Shown here: positions 10,595 to 22,906 of the stretch, piece after piece
How the letters are laid out: every line of letters begins with the position of its first letter
How positions within the stretch are numbered: position 1 is the first letter of the stretch
From: Pinus tabuliformis
Lineage: Eukaryota > Streptophyta > Pinopsida > Pinales > Pinaceae
Length of the DNA: 64,000 nucleotides
Reading direction: 5' to 3'
NCBI GenBank assembly: GCA_031772625.1
Contig: CM062804.1
Coordinates: 281,420,610-281,484,609, forward strand
Position numbers and translations under genes: made by a program
Notes under the pieces: model-generated
Seen by the model: the letters and a program-made list of their open reading frames with translations, nothing else
What the model was told of the DNA's origin: nothing
Databases searched by the model: none

Positions 10595-13500
10595 CTATGG
10601 TAACTTTCTGATGTAAAACATTTTCATAGTAAATTTGTCATTTTTTTCCAACCACTCTGCCTCAGGCAATCTCACCTTCAACATTCTTCTGTAAATTTCA
10701 TGTGCCCTTGTGTGTTTTGCAAAATTGGGCTTGGTGAGAAACATATGTTTAACCTCATGTTCTAGGAAAAACAAGTTCTCCAATGTATCATATAATACTT
10801 TTCCAGTGGGCAAAGCTTTAATGCATGAAGAGCTGGCTTGTTCCTTGGCCAACCTCCTGAGTTTATCACTATAGTCCAATTGGGTCATGAATTTATCATT
10901 GACGACCATAGGACTAGGAAGGCCTTTGTCCCTCAAAATTTAAAGTTTAGCCATGAGTCTGTTAATGGCTACATGCATGTTATGCCATTTTTCTTCTAAG
11001 TTGAGCATGCAGTTTCTTTTGGAAAGAACCTTTTTAATCTCTAGGATGGCTTCAGTCCTGTCCTCTACACCAAGCTCATGGAGCTCATATCTATTCTTAC
11101 TATTAAGGAGGTGGATGAGTCGATTTGATTCCTCAAGTTGGTCTCCTAATTCTACTCTTACTTTCTAGATAGCCTCAGTGGCTACCTTCACCAATTTAGT
11201 TTGCTCAAATTTAACTTGGATTGATGGCCAAACATCATTGACAGAGTTAGTGGTATTGGCCCAGAGCATCTCTTTAGTCTGTCCTAGTGGTCACTGCAGT
11301 GTCAAATCTTTCTCTAGGACTTTGATTTTATCACCCATCATTAGGTCCTTCTGTGTCCCTTTCCTTTTCTGAATTTGGGAAAGTTTACAATAAGTTTCTA
11401 AGATTGCCACTTTCTCCTTTAATCTTTTTAGCTCTTGGTATTGGATGGACATCTCCTCCATAGCTTTTACTAGTTCTGTTGTTTTTTCAGTTGAGGTACC
11501 TACTGCTATAGTGGACCCAGTTGTAATTAGCAGTGTTGTGGTAGGTGGAGCAGTAGGTGCCAATGATGCTACCATTGTGGAAGGAACTGTTGTTGTCGCT
11601 GTGGGGATGGTAGTTGTGGAAGTTGCGGCCAGGTCACTTTGCTTGGATTGAATCAAAGTGTCCAATTCCTTCTCTATTTCTTTAAGCTGGTCATTTAGCT
11701 TTAGGACTTGGTCTAGAAGCTCTTCATGTCCTTTCTGTGCTTCTAGGACTTCCATTGTTTGAGGGTGATGTAGCTGGGGAATTTTGAGCTGCTTCTTCAG
11801 TGCAGAAATGCCATCATTCTTCTTTTTAATTAGTTTCTCTGTTGCTTTCACATCCTTGGGACCATGTCCCAATCCTATCACTAAGTCCTCTAAGGACTTG
11901 ATTTTTGTATCTTTGGCCTATGAGAAGGCCTTCTCCAACTGAAACTGAGCTAACATATCATATAAAGAGTTCTAAAATTGGTGGGCCGCTATGGATTTCC
12001 CTGTCAATGTAGAATAAATCATCTCACTAGTTTGCTTATGTAGCTCAATCTGGTCAATGGGATGAATATACCTGCCAGTACTTCAAAATACATTCTTTTA
12101 AAATTTGGTGTTGCCATTGGCTGCTAAGTGGTCAGCTTGATGAAGGTCATTTGCATTTTCCCCTCTTTAAGATCATAGGATGACAAAAGCATTGTTTGAT
12201 TGGTAGGGGTCATCTTCAAATACTGTGCATAAGTTTGGGCTTTTAGCCGCTCATTCGTAGCTTTTATTTCTTTGTATCGCTATTTGATGTCCTGGTATTT
12301 ATCTGCTGGAAATCTAAAAGAGGATACATCAACACTTTGCTACCTTTCCAAAATCTGAGTGTGTGATGTGAAGGTTCTAGAGTGCCTCCATATGGAGTGG
12401 CATGCCTTCTCTCATCTCTTTCTGTGCTAGTAACCTCAGCCATCTCCTCTGTATATTTCTATTCAGATACATGATTCACTCTTTGCCTCTTAGCCCGGCT
12501 TGTCTCTGCATAGGCTTGTGATGTTTGTCTTTCTGAAGGAGTGGCCCCTTCCCTATTTCTCTTGAGGCTTTTCTCCTCATTTAGAGGAGTTTGTAAGACT
12601 GGGGGTACTCATGGTGGCCTCTGGTCTGTCTATTTTCTCTGATTCTTCTGATATATCTGATTCCTCTGGTACCTCTGATAGGTCTGCTGCTTCTGATTCT
12701 TCTTGTACCTATGATTCTCCTTGTACCTGTGATTCTCCTGGCACCTGTAGGAAAGAACCCTCATCGAGTTGTTTCTTTATATCAATTAATGTGTTTTCCA
12801 TAGCAACTTCAATACTATCCCTATCCTCTAAAGTGTTTTCCCTCAATTACAATTGGTTGGCATACTTTTTTATTTCAGGGATGCGGTGATGAATATAGGG
12901 AGCCATCTTATTTTTCTATCTTCTATTGCAAATGAAATCCAAGGGATCATATCTCCATATGAAGCTCTGTTTTAGATTTAATCTTTGAAGGATTAGGTCT
13001 TCCAACTTTCCTGCTTCTTAGCTATTACAAATAAAGGGACATAATTGGTCTTTGATCCTAAGCTAGGCCTTCTTTCTGGCTTTGACAAAGTGTACCTCAT
13101 TTGAATTTATTATCTACCTGTAGTACTCCAGAGAAAAGAAACTCATTGGGAGGTATTTAGGTAGTTTGTATGGGGCCAACTCACAGCCATAAATTCTAAT
13201 CTTACTGTGGTTTTGGTACAAGTACCAATCCCCCACTTTGGATTATTTTGAGATTTGTAGGATTCTTCTTATATCTGAACTGTTCCTTGGAGGAGGGTTG
13301 CCTATCGGCATTGTCACAATGGGATGTACAAATAAGTCTATGAAGTTTGTATATGAATATTTGGAGTCAAATTTATGGATCAATGGAGTCTAGAAAATTA
13401 CTGATCTAGGGTGACCTTTTGTGTCAAGCTTATGGAGAGTAAATGTGAACTTATCAGCTTGTTAGTATAGGAAAAGGTGATATAAAACAGAAGAATAATT

Positions 13501-14205
13501 GCAGACTCGCTCATTACTCATCCTAAGGAACTGATCATGCATTCTTTCAGCTATAAACATGGAATAATCATAAATAACAACAGGAGGCTATCCTGGAGTG
13601 TATATTGACATGAAATCGAAGATGATTTCATCTATATACTCACTTGTGGTATAACCTAGGACACTGGATATCATTGCTACAATGTCTTGGCCAGATGGGG
13701 AAAATATGGTATACACATATGGAGGAGGTTCTTTGGGGGTATACTTTTCTTCTACAATGAAGGTTTGGATTATTTCAGCCAATCTTGCAGGGCTGAGTTT
13801 GGGAAATAAGTCCAATAGGTCTCCAATGGAGAGAAGAGTGAATTTTTTCCCTGGTTAAAGTTGCATCATCTCATTTATTGATTCAGCAGTGATGGTCAAA
13901 AGTATGGTTTGGTTAGGGAAAATCACTGCTATTTGACTGGGGATATAGATTGCATGGCAGTAATGGATAATTTCTAGGAAAATGTGAACTTCAGGGAATT
14001 CGTACCTGGGAAAATTGGAGTCCCAAAAACCAATTTTATTAGCATGGTTCAGGTATTGGTCTTTGTATCGACAATATAGTTTGAGAGAGAATTCATGGAA
14101 AAAGTTGTACTTTATCTACAAATCCTTGTCAGCCAGGGGGAGATGGTCTAGGTCCAGATGAGGAATGGAAATAGGTCTCACATCCATGGCAATTGGGGCA
14201 GCCAT
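10595..14205 (-). pseudogene. LTR-internal reading frame of element A, left copy
   Basis: On the minus strand the frame starts near ATG 14205 (MAAPIAMDVRPIS) and runs about 3.6 kb with stops. Recognisable pieces are 13815-13588 (EEKYTPKEPPPYVYTIF), a Ser/Asp-repeat stretch near 12760-12610, a helical part at 11881-11291 (196 codons; Lys/Glu-rich heptad-like, with a Thr/Ala/Pro-rich insert), and 10936-10595 (VLYDTLENLFFLEHEVKHMF). The same frame exists in the right LTR, so it belongs to the LTR rather than to a chance ORF. Stops at 14116-14118 and 13588-13590 are at the same places in the right copy. No known domain is recognised; a gag-like or captured protein is possible. Confidence 0.6.
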
Positions 14206-16183
14206 TCTCAGTTCTTGTGGATTTGAGAGTGGGGGAGGTGTTTTTCAGACTTTTAGGGAAATGGTGTTTCAGTATAGAGTAAGCTTAAGTCACTTGAGTT
14301 TGTTTCATTAAATTTTCACTTTAACTAATAAAAATCAGCAACTGGTTCCGAAATTAAGAGGTTTTCCAGTGAATTATGGCTTAAATACCTCAAGTTAAGG
14401 AAAACTAGCTCTGAACAGGTTGGCTAGCAATTGCGAACAATCAAAAGGACTTTATGTAGGCTGGAAGGTGAACTGGGTGCTATGTGGCATATTTAGGGTG
14501 CAATTAGACGTAGGTTGATATATTCGATGTTCAAAGGTGCATGCATGAAGTGTTTCAGTTAAAAAATGATAAAAACAAATGATTTGGGGCTTTTCTGGCT
14601 TTATGCGCGAAAGTCAATTTTCACAAGTATGGGTGAACAATGGTTATTTGTCATGTAGCGGGGTGAACAGTAGCTATTTCGGCATGTAGCAGGCGGGCAG
14701 TAAGTGGTTTCCATCGCACCGCTTTTGGGCGCTCGGTGATATTCAGGGGAGGCCATCCGATTCCATACGTGAACGACATGTAGCATCGAGGGCCTGGTGG
14801 AAAATAGCTCTTTTTAGGCAGGTATTTTTTGGACATCAAGCCCGTCCGAAATGAATAAGGGCTATCAGATGTGGAGGGGAGAGATTGTGTGGTGATTGGG
14901 AGGGGGTGTTGCATGGAGGGTAGTGTGGGCGCCCTATGGGTGATTAAGTGTGATAGTTTTTTATTAATGAGCTATTAAGGTGGGGGTTAAGGTGTTGGGG
15001 TCATTAACAGAGGGTTTAATTGGGTTTTTGACTAACCTAATCGTGGATCGATTAGTTAGTGGGTGTGTTGGAGTTTGGGTAGAAAATCATAGTTTATATT
15101 TTAAACTAGGGTATAGGGCTAGTTAATATTGCAGGAGTTAAATATATATGGGAAAAAGGGTTTTGTTTGGGATTTAATAAATAAAATTAGTAATTAACAA
15201 AATGAGTGGAAAGGGGCACAATACCCTAAGTATATGATATTTCATGCTTAAATGCTTTTCCAATAATAACATAAAAACTTAGGATATAGTGTTTTTGAGG
15301 GCTTTTATTATGAAAATGATTTATGTGGGAGAATAAATACTTTTCCTACGTAAAAGTATTTTAACCTTAGGAAAGGAGTATTACTAGGGAAAATGAATGA
15401 ACTGAAGGGGGAGATGAATTTTTATAAGGGGATTTTAGTACTTATTGCCTATAAGTAATGAATGAGGGAAGTTAATTAATTTCCTTTGGTATCCAATTTC
15501 ATGCTTGATTGTCCATTTTTCTATAGAACTTTCATGATGGAAAAGATGATAAACATGCTTTCGTCTAATCAATCACCATACTTCTGAAACCTTTCTTCTA
15601 CTTACCATCTACTCATCCTACTATTTTCACTTCTCTTTATTAGGGTTCATTTGAGATATCAAACCATTATCAAACATTTTTCTTCTCTTTACAATAGTAA
15701 ATTAACTAAATCTAACCTTATTACATCCAAGGGCTCAAAATAAACAATTGAGATCCTTTTATTTACTCTACCTATCTATTTGTTTGCGAAGGTTACACTG
15801 TTTGGCCAGATTTTTATTTTCTATATATAGACATCAAATTTAAACATGGAATAGCCAAGTTTAAACATTTTGACTATCATCGATTGTGGAAAAAATTACA
15901 AACTACACACAATAATTTATTATGCACAAAAAGTAAATAGTAGTGGCATTTTGAATTGCACACTTTCATGGTCCTTTTTCTTTTCTCGGGGTTCATATTT
16001 TTCATCTTTTTTTACCTTTTTATTATTTTTGTCCTTTGATTATTCTTTTAGGACATACTGCCTTTACATTTTTAAAATTTTTGAATAAGGAAAACATTTG
16101 TAGAAACCAAAGGTATGTACATATTCCAGGTTTAATCCCAACCATTTAAAAATTATGACTCCTATTGGTATAGGAACCTAACA
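14206..16183 (-). promoter_or_regulatory. Presumed U3/leader part of element A 3' LTR
   Basis: No gene is seen in these 2 kb. On the minus strand, TATATATAG near 15823-15832 is a candidate core promoter and precedes a 1.6 kb stretch leading to the LTR frame. A GC-rich block at about 14600-14900 lies just upstream of that frame. Assignment rests on orientation and position only. Confidence 0.35.
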
Positions 16184-16184
16184 G

Positions 16185-16203
16185 TGGCTCCACTTGGGGA
16201 TGG
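16185..16203 (+). promoter_or_regulatory. Primer-binding-site-like sequence at inner edge of left LTR
   Basis: Immediately after the left LTR the plus strand reads TGGCTCCACTTGGGGATGG, which resembles the TGGC...GGGGA form of Tat-lineage primer sites. It is on the opposite strand from the coding region, where a polypurine tract would be expected. Whether it is functional is unclear; see findings. Confidence 0.4.
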
Positions 16204-16299
16204 CATTTCCTAGTGAAATGTCAAGAAGTAGACCAATGGCTTTCTGAATTGTTCTGATGTTACCCTGAAACTTTTCCTTTTCATGTTTTTGCATTATTT

Positions 16300-17545
16300 C
16301 TATTTATGACAGTAAACCTTTTGAAGCTTAGGGCCTTCTCTTCGGGCTTCAACTTCAAAAATCACCTTCCAATCCACTCTAGACTTTTGAAAGTAAACTA
16401 TGTAAAAATGATTAGTGAAATCAGTAACTAGGCTTCATATAGTATTTGATCATTTGACCATTAATTGGTCCTCCTTCTGCTTCTGTGCCATCCATTTCTC
16501 TGAGGAAGAAAGCATTATTACCTCTAAAAGCATAAATGATATCTCAGCCTTTCCATAGGAAATCAAATTTCTCATGTTTACCTTTATCCTCTCTCCTTGA
16601 ATCCAGTTTTAGTGCTTTGTCCCTAGGTAAAAGTCTTCTGCCTTAGTCCTTTTATCAAAAGTTTTCTTGATCCTTTCTTGAACAACTTAAGATCCGATGT
16701 ACACTTCTTCCCTGGTTTGCTATAAGTGAATTATTTGGTTGATTCTTCTTTGAATGTCATTTGGTTCAAGCTACAACTCTTGGAGCAACTTTAGCACTGG
16801 TGTTCCCAAGGAAGATGGGAAAACAACTTCCATTCCATAAACTAATTGATAAGGACTAGTACCAATGGATTTTTTTGTGGTTAGCCTGTCTGCCCACATG
16901 GAATTTATTAGCATTTTGTTCCATGTTTTCTTGTTATCTTCTAACAATTTTTTGATGATATTTACCATAATTTTGTCTAAGGACTCTGCTAGTCCATTTC
17001 CTTGAGGGTAAGAAGTTGTGGAGTGGCCTAGGGTTATATGATACTTATTACAGAAATCAATCATTCTTCTATAATTGAAAGTTGTTGCATTGTCCGTGAT
17101 GAATTTTGTTAGGCACCCAAATCTAGATAGGATGTTCGCCTCAAGGAAGGTTATTATAATAGTGTCAGTGGCTAGCCTTGATGGTATTGCTTCTATCCAT
17201 TTGGTAAAATAATCTGTAGCAGTGAGGATCCATTTGTGTTGGGAAAGACCCCATTGTTGAAAAGGTGCTTCAGCAGAGATTGGTTTTAAGGGCAGGGGTA
17301 AAAGGCTTTTCTTTCCTTCAAAAATTTGACATTTATGACATGAGGTTACAAATTTCTTTACATCAGAAAACAAAGTAGGCCAATAGAAACCGTCTCTAAG
17401 AATCTTGTCAGCAGTGGTTTTCTAGTAAAGATGTCCTCCACAGTCACCTGCATGAAACTCTTGTAACACTTTGTCAGATTCTTCTTTTAATAAACAGTTA
17501 AGAAGGATACCTTCATGATTCCTCTAAAACAAAGCATTGTCAATT
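16300..17545 (-). pseudogene. Integrase of element A
   Basis: The zinc-binding part lies upstream of 17373 (CHKCQIFEGKKSLLPLPLKP visible). The catalytic core includes ILTATDYFTKWIEAIPS, FITDNATTF and the glutamate in YPQGNGLAESLDK. The segment that should carry the first catalytic aspartate is missing: WGL is joined directly to SQHKW, which looks like an in-frame deletion. The C-terminal part (16770-16300) continues with stops; it has NDIQRRINQII and EEVYIGS in one frame. The element could not integrate with this protein. Confidence 0.85.
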
Positions 17546-17772
17546 ATGAATAATTTTAAAGATTTGATTTTTAAAAATCTTCATGTGGTCCTAGATAATT
17601 TAGGAGAAGCTTGTAGATTTTGTAAAACATATATAATGTCAGCATACCATGGTGATTCAATAAAGGTTTGGCTAATTGGTGGAGTTTCCATCTCCTCTCC
17701 ATTATCCATTTATGCAATAAAATTTATATCTAAGGCCTAACAGTTTGATTCAGCCATGAGCTTGGCTAAACC
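17546..17772 (-). pseudogene. RNase H-integrase spacer of element A
   Basis: Coding-like minus-strand sequence with amber stops, including ESPWYADIIYVLQNL. It links the RNase H end to the integrase zinc-binding region. No catalytic motif is seen. Confidence 0.5.
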
Positions 17773-18468
17773 TTAGGCTTTGATTAACATTGTTGGTTTG
17801 ATTTCTAGGTAATATTCTAACATAGTAGCAACCCATTTCCCTCTCTTTGCATTTGGGCCATCCTGAGTTAGGATATCCTTGACTATTGAATCAGGGACAT
17901 AGGCTATTAGATGAGAATATAAAACGTAAACTCTAAAATCTTTGATATCTTTGACCAAAGAAAAGGTTTTCTTTTCCATTATATTGTATTTTAAGGGGGC
18001 ATCTCTCAGGGCTTTGCTAAAAGAGGCAATAGGTTGTTCATAACCCTGATCATTCTTTTGCAGTAAAACTGTAGCAATTGTGTGTTCTGAGGCAAAGGAA
18101 AATATAATGAAATCTCTATCAAGCTTTGGACTGATCAGAAATGATGTTTTTGTTAAGGCTATCTTAATATCATCAAAGGTTTTCTTAGCCTCAATGGTCC
18201 ATTTTATGGTCGAATCTTTTTTCGAAATATTGTTTAATGACCTAATTAATTTTGTTAAGTTAGAAATAAATCTCCTAAGAAAGTTAATTTTCCCTAAAAA
18301 GGCTTGTAATTCTCTAATGCTCCTAGGATGTTGTATCTGTAAGATGGCTTCAATTCTTGCAGGATCTATTTGGATACCATATTTAGAGATTATATGTCCT
18401 AATAACTTTCCCTCTCTAACCCAAATAAAGATTTTTTGGGATTCAAAGAAATTCCATACTTCTTGCAT
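17773..18468 (-). pseudogene. RT thumb and degenerate resident RNase H of element A
   Basis: A 231-codon frame. The first part, with KLLGHIISKYGIQIDPARIE and ELQAFLGKINFLRRFI, is the Ty3 RT thumb/connection. The RNase H that follows reads DFIIFSFASEHTIATVLLQ: the first catalytic aspartate of the usual Y-x-D-A-S is Phe, and KKTFSLVKDIKDF has no clear catalytic glutamate. It therefore looks catalytically dead yet structurally kept. That agrees with an extra RNase H being present upstream (19646-20015). Confidence 0.85.
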
Positions 18469-18479
18469 TTGATGAAAAC

Positions 18480-18995
18480 CTACCTTAGATGATCTAAGTC
18501 TTGTTTATCAGATTTTGAGAATATAGTGATGTCATATAGATATATTACTAGGAAGTGATGAATTTCCTTAGAAAAAGCTATGTCCATGGATCTTTGGAAA
18601 GTGACCCCTGAATTCTTTAATAAAAATGGCATCTTCACATACATGAATGTGCCCCAAGGAGTAGTAAACACAATTTTAGCCTAGTCATCTAGGTGAACTA
18701 AAATCTAAATGTAACCAGAAAACCCATCCAATAATGAGATTCTGGTTAACCCTACTACCCTTTGTAAGATATGATCCATTTTAGGGAAAGGGTAATTGTC
18801 TTTGAGTAAAAATTTATTAAGATTCCTGAGATCAACATAGAGTCTTATCTCACTAGTTTTCTTCCTAGTTGGCACCAAATTTGAAACCCAATTAGAGAAT
18901 CTAATTGGTGATATTATCTTGGCTTCATACATCATTCCGATTTTATTTTCAATAGAAGGAAATAGGATGGGATTGATCCTCCTAAGCTTCTGCAT
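18480..18995 (-). pseudogene. Reverse transcriptase core of element A
   Basis: Two frames cover the fingers and palm. 18995-18705 has NWVSNLVPTRKK, RLYVDLRNLNK and RISLLDGFSGY (motif A aspartate). 18671-18480 has FTTPWGTFMYVKMPF and VIYLYDITIFSK, so the YxDD box is YLYD with one catalytic aspartate replaced by Tyr. A stop separates the two frames. RT copies element RNA into DNA; this copy is inactive. Confidence 0.88.
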
Positions 18996-19010
18996 GAAAG
19001 GTTTCTAGTT

Positions 19011-19643
19011 TTATTTTATTGGGATAGTGTGTTGTATGATGTTGGTGTCATAGGATTTGAGGTCCTCATAACTCCAAGCAAAGACATCTTGGAATTCCTT
19101 TAAGAGTTCAAGGTATTTCACTTTTTTAGTAGGAGGTAAGGAATTTGAAAGTTTGATCATTTTTGGATTTTCCTTGGTGCTTATATTACACTCCTCTATA
19201 TCAGACTTTAAGGGTTCCATCTTTGGTTTTCTAGGGACATCCTTTGAATCAAACAAGTCTTCCAAAGGGGTTAATCCTTTCGGCAAAAGGTTGTCTTTGA
19301 GATTAATGATTTCAGAGTCTTCATTAATTATCTCATCAATTTCAACTTGTTTTAGGTTTTTTACATCAAATTTTGTAAATTTAGTAGGATGGAATCTATC
19401 TACCTTTTCATCTTCTAATTCATTAATTTCTATTTCATCTTTAAGATCAGGATCTACTGTTATGTCAGTGTCTATATTACTATTTACAAATTCTTCCTCT
19501 AAGGTTAAAAAATTGTTTATCTGTTGGTCACTAGAAAATACTTTCCAGTTTTTCAAGTTATCTGGGATAACAGGTCTGCACCTGACCTTAGAAGTGTATT
19601 GATGGTTAGGTTTAAATGGTAACTTACACGTCTTTGAAAACAT
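19011..19643 (-). pseudogene. Linker between extra RNase H and RT in element A
   Basis: A 210-codon minus-strand frame, acidic and Lys-rich, containing CRPVIPDNLKNWKVFSSDQQ near its start and LLKEFQDVFAWSYEDLKSYD near its end. The latter is the standard entry to Tat-type RT. The whole segment matches in order the corresponding segment of element B (about residues 640-785 of its pol), which supports a shared polyprotein plan. Confidence 0.75.
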
Positions 19644-19645
19644 TA

Positions 19646-20015
19646 CTAAACTATGAGCCTACATATTATGTTTCCTAGGAATTACAACAACTTTGGTTTC
19701 TAGGAAAGTGTTTAGTATTCCTATAATGGTTCCTCTGTAACAACTTAATCTAGGGTCTTTGGTCATATATACAACTTTAATCTATTTTATAACTAATTCA
19801 GAGTCTCCCATGATAGAAACTCTTATAGCTCCTAGCTTTCTAACTAATTTAAGACCTAAAAGAAGCGCTTCATACTCAACCATATTGTCAGTTCATTTAA
19901 AATTCAGAGTATAAGCATGGCCCTCTGAGTGATCATTCTCCAAATTATATATCCACATTCCTGCTCCTACTCCTAACTTATTCACTGATTCATCAAATTC
20001 AAGGTGCCATAATAT
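19646..20015 (-). pseudogene. Additional RNase H (aRNH-like) upstream of RT, element A
   Basis: Minus-strand translation shows WHLEFDESVNKLGVGAGMWI (first catalytic aspartate in FDES), NMVEYEALLLGLKLVRKLG (glutamate in EYEALL), SIMGDSELVIK (third acidic residue) and VVIPRKHNM then AHSLV. The D-E-D layout is that of the second, archaeal-like RNase H known in Tat-lineage retrotransposons. It lies between protease (20979-20270) and RT (18995), not after the resident RNase H. At least two stops interrupt it. Confidence 0.8.
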
Positions 20016-20229
20016 ATCATGTTCATAATTTTCACTGTCAGGGGAGAGAAAATTTTCCTTTTTTGTTGCATTTTGATTATCTTGTTTATTGGAAATCTCT
20101 TGAGTTTGGACAATTTTTTTTTTAGCTGTAACTGCAATTTCTTTTGGTTATGAAATAATACTATTTGAAGTGGTTTGTTTCTCCTGTTCATCATTATACA
20201 AAATAAAGGAATCAATGTCTGAATTCAAG

Positions 20230-20979
20230 TAATCGATAGGAAAGTTTTGAGGTCTATCCTGGCTACTCACCACATATTTCATTAGGGTCTCTTTGTACAT
20301 CCTTTTAGGTTGTCCAAAGACTGAGATTGTGGCATATGACATGTCAAGTTGTAAAGACCCTTTATCTAGACAATAGCATTCCATATTTAGGTGGGATGTC
20401 AGTGACTACTATATCCATGAGAATGGTTTTAGCAGGATATTGCACTAAGGAAACACATAGGTCTTTGAATAAACCTAGACATTTTACTTGACTTGAGTCA
20501 AATGAAAATAAGTCCTTGTAAGGTCTAGTAATTTCTAAGTTTAATTTTTCTATAACCGATTTCAACATTAAATTGTGTGAAGCTCCTGAATCTAACATTG
20601 CATTGTGCAAGATTTTATCATGAATGCAAAGGCTAATATAAAATGGTGGTATCCCTCCTTCTAATGGTTTGCCATTAACATTAAGACCAAATATAAGCTC
20701 AGTCTCATCATCAAAAAAGTTGACGGAGTCTTCATTCTCAAAAAAGTTGAATGAAATGTTTATTTGAGACTTATAGGTTTCACTTTTAATCAGCTCTGTT
20801 AAGGGATTTGCAATTTTTAGTTTAGCCACCTTTGCTCCCAAATTGAAAGGAAAAGGGGTTATCTCTATTTGAGTGCTTGGAATTTTCATAGCAGGAATTG
20901 GAGTAGGTTGCTCTTCTTTTTCTGCATTTGAGGTCTTTTTCTGTGGATTTTCCAATATGGTGTTTGGATATTTCTCCAT
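20230..20979 (-). pseudogene. Aspartic protease of element A
   Basis: The 205-codon frame 20979-20362 carries ILHNAMLDSGASHNLML, the D-S-G-A retropepsin active site. Downstream, VSLVQYPAKTILMDIVV and PPKYGMLLSR are the usual C-terminal strand and end. The last lines shift frame to 20384-20148, which has CYCLDKGSLQLDMSYATISV. Upstream is a Lys/Pro-rich spacer. The enzyme would cut the gag-pol polyprotein. Confidence 0.85.
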
Positions 20980-21009
20980 TGTCTCCTTGGAGGGGATTGA
21001 AGTCGATGG

Positions 21010-21700
21010 TTAATCATTAGGGGGTTTTTCATGGGTTATATCTACAATGGTTGGACCAAGAGGGTTCTGATTTGGTCTAGGGAGGATTTGGAGAGTTTTA
21101 GTAACTGGAGCCGCTTTGATCTTCTTTTGTTGATTTGGTACTGTGTTCTTGGTTCGGTCAGGAGTGTCAGCAATATTTTTACTCCTTAAATTGTATTTTT
21201 TATGTACTTCAAAATTGGAAGAATCATACCCTTGCTTATAATCAAATGATTCTCTGGATTGGGTTTGCAATTGTTGTAGCATATGCAGTTCCTACTCATC
21301 TTGGGTCAAGAAGATAGTCTCCTCATCATCCAATCCCATCAAGTTAATGTGTTTATCTTGTTCAAGGTCATATGGATGTGATGTTTTAGCATTTTTTTCT
21401 TGAAATGGAGGCCTAATATTCAGATCAAGTCCATTCTTTCCAGTATTTTGATTCTAATTCTTTCTAAAGTTTGGATTTCTCACTGGAGGCGCCTGTTGAT
21501 TATCCCATTGAGGCTTCCTCTCAATGTTTTCTATCCTATCCATCAGTTTTTACATACCCTTGGTTAGAACATCTATTTTAAGGTTAGAGGGTGAGGCTTC
21601 ATATTTGGCAAGTCCTCTCCTTTCATTCCTAACCCTAGATCTTTTTGCTAGCAAGTTGGCTTCTACACTAACTCCTACATTCTACATGTCTTCTAAAGTT
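21010..21700 (-). pseudogene. Gag-protease spacer of element A
   Basis: A Gln/Pro/Lys-rich minus-strand frame (21282-21010, with HKKYNLRSKNIADTPDRTKN) is followed upstream by coding-like sequence with stops up to the gag domain. No zinc knuckle was found. It is likely the C-terminal gag region and linker. Confidence 0.5.
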
Positions 21701-21711
21701 GGAGGATTTAT

Positions 21712-22803
21712 CTATTTGATTTGGAAGGCCATATCAATATCAAACCCATCAGGAAACTTTATCAGTGCTAAGTCAGGTGGGGGTCTAATATTGACTCGTA
21801 TTTCATTGTATATACTCATAAATCTAGTACAGTAATCCTGGATTGTTTCATTTGATCCTCTTCTGATGTTTTCATATTCTGAAAGGATTTGCAAAGGGTT
21901 ATTTTTCTTTTCCCATCTATTTAAAAATTGGTGATAAAATATATCTAAACCATCTATGCTATTAGCAGGTAATGGCCTAAACCATTTCCTTACATCACTA
22001 GCTAGAGTATAAGCAAAAATTCTCATTTGAAAATCTCCAATATCAATTTCATGCAATTAAAAGTAGTCTATCATTTTGTTTACATGATGTTGTGTTGTAT
22101 AAGGTCCTATTCCATCAAATTGGACAATTTTGTTTTGGTAATCTTGTGGAATGGAACCAAGTGGGGTAGGTAAAATAAGATGAGCATATCTATTTTCCAT
22201 GGCTTTAAGTTGGGCAGGGCTAAGAAGTGGGGTTGGGGTACGAGCAGATGATACAGTAGTTGATGGAAAACTAGTAGTAATAGGTGATTGATGGGTAATG
22301 ATAGGTTGGTAGGGAAGTGAAGGTATGAATGGAGGTGAGGAATGAACTTCAGAGGTGGAAGGGAATAATGGTGAACTGAGGGTAGTTGACACTCGTTCAT
22401 AAAGCTCAGGGATATTATCAGTAGTAAGGGATGATTGAGGGGAATTTAGAATATACTCATCAATTGATTAGTTTGAATTTTGGACTTCAAGGTCTGCAAT
22501 AAACTATGGATCTAGAACTATGTCATCAAGTGTGCTTTCAGACCTGGTTCTGAATAGGGAAAGGTCAAATGACTCATCAAAGGGGAGGTCTTATAAAAAC
22601 AACCACTTATCGGGGCATGAATCCGCTTTGATTGAAGGTGTTGGACTTACTGAAATTTCTTGTCTTTGGGATCTTCTCGAAATCAGGTTGGGATTATCCA
22701 CTACATGGGGAGTGTTTGGATTTGGATTTGCCCCAGTATAGTGAGTTCTCCTTGAAGCCAGAGTTTCGAGATTTCTAATTACTTTCATTTTGTGAAATTT
22801 CAT
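21712..22803 (-). pseudogene. Gag of element A
   Basis: The frame at 22056-21712 has FQMRIFAYTLASDVRKWFRP, FLNRWEKKNNPLQILSEYEN and DYCTRFMSIYNEI, the pattern of the Retrotrans_gag capsid domain. Upstream, 22392-22057 is Ser/Pro/Thr-rich with YQNKIVQFDGIGPYTTQHHV at its end. The stretch 22803-22591 starts about 100 bases after the right LTR and is the probable N-terminus. Stops separate the pieces. Gag forms the particle that packages element RNA. Confidence 0.8.
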
Positions 22804-22886
22804 AAATAAATTTTAATAAACCCTTCAAGAGGCTTGAAATAAAGATTTGAAATGTTCTCAAAAGGTTTATTAACACTGAGGGTTTG

Positions 22887-22906
22887 AGTCCCCATTATGG
22901 TTGCCA
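22887..22906 (-). promoter_or_regulatory. Primer-binding site candidate of element A
   Basis: Three bases inside the right (5') LTR the minus strand reads TGGCAACCATAATGGGGACT. The TGGC...TGGGGA frame fits the form of Tat-lineage primer sites, with divergence in the middle. The priming tRNA is not assigned. Position and strand agree with the coding direction. Confidence 0.55.

Larger units (their letters stand above)
9455..16183 (-). repeat. Element A 3' LTR (left copy, 6729 bp)
   Basis: Relative to the minus-strand coding direction this is the 3' LTR. It starts TGTTATCACTCAGAAG and ends CCTAACA on the plus strand. U3 would begin at 16183. A minus-strand TATATATAG lies near 15823-15832, about 350 bases into the LTR, so most of the 6.7 kb would be transcribed R-U5 if that box is used. 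It contains the decayed minus-strand frame at 14205-10595. It lacks 116 bp that the right LTR has (28887-29002). Confidence 0.92.

Noticed and set aside
11445..11651. Val-rich plus-strand ORF
   Set aside because: Antisense of the Thr/Ala/Pro-rich insert in the LTR frame; composition explained by that.
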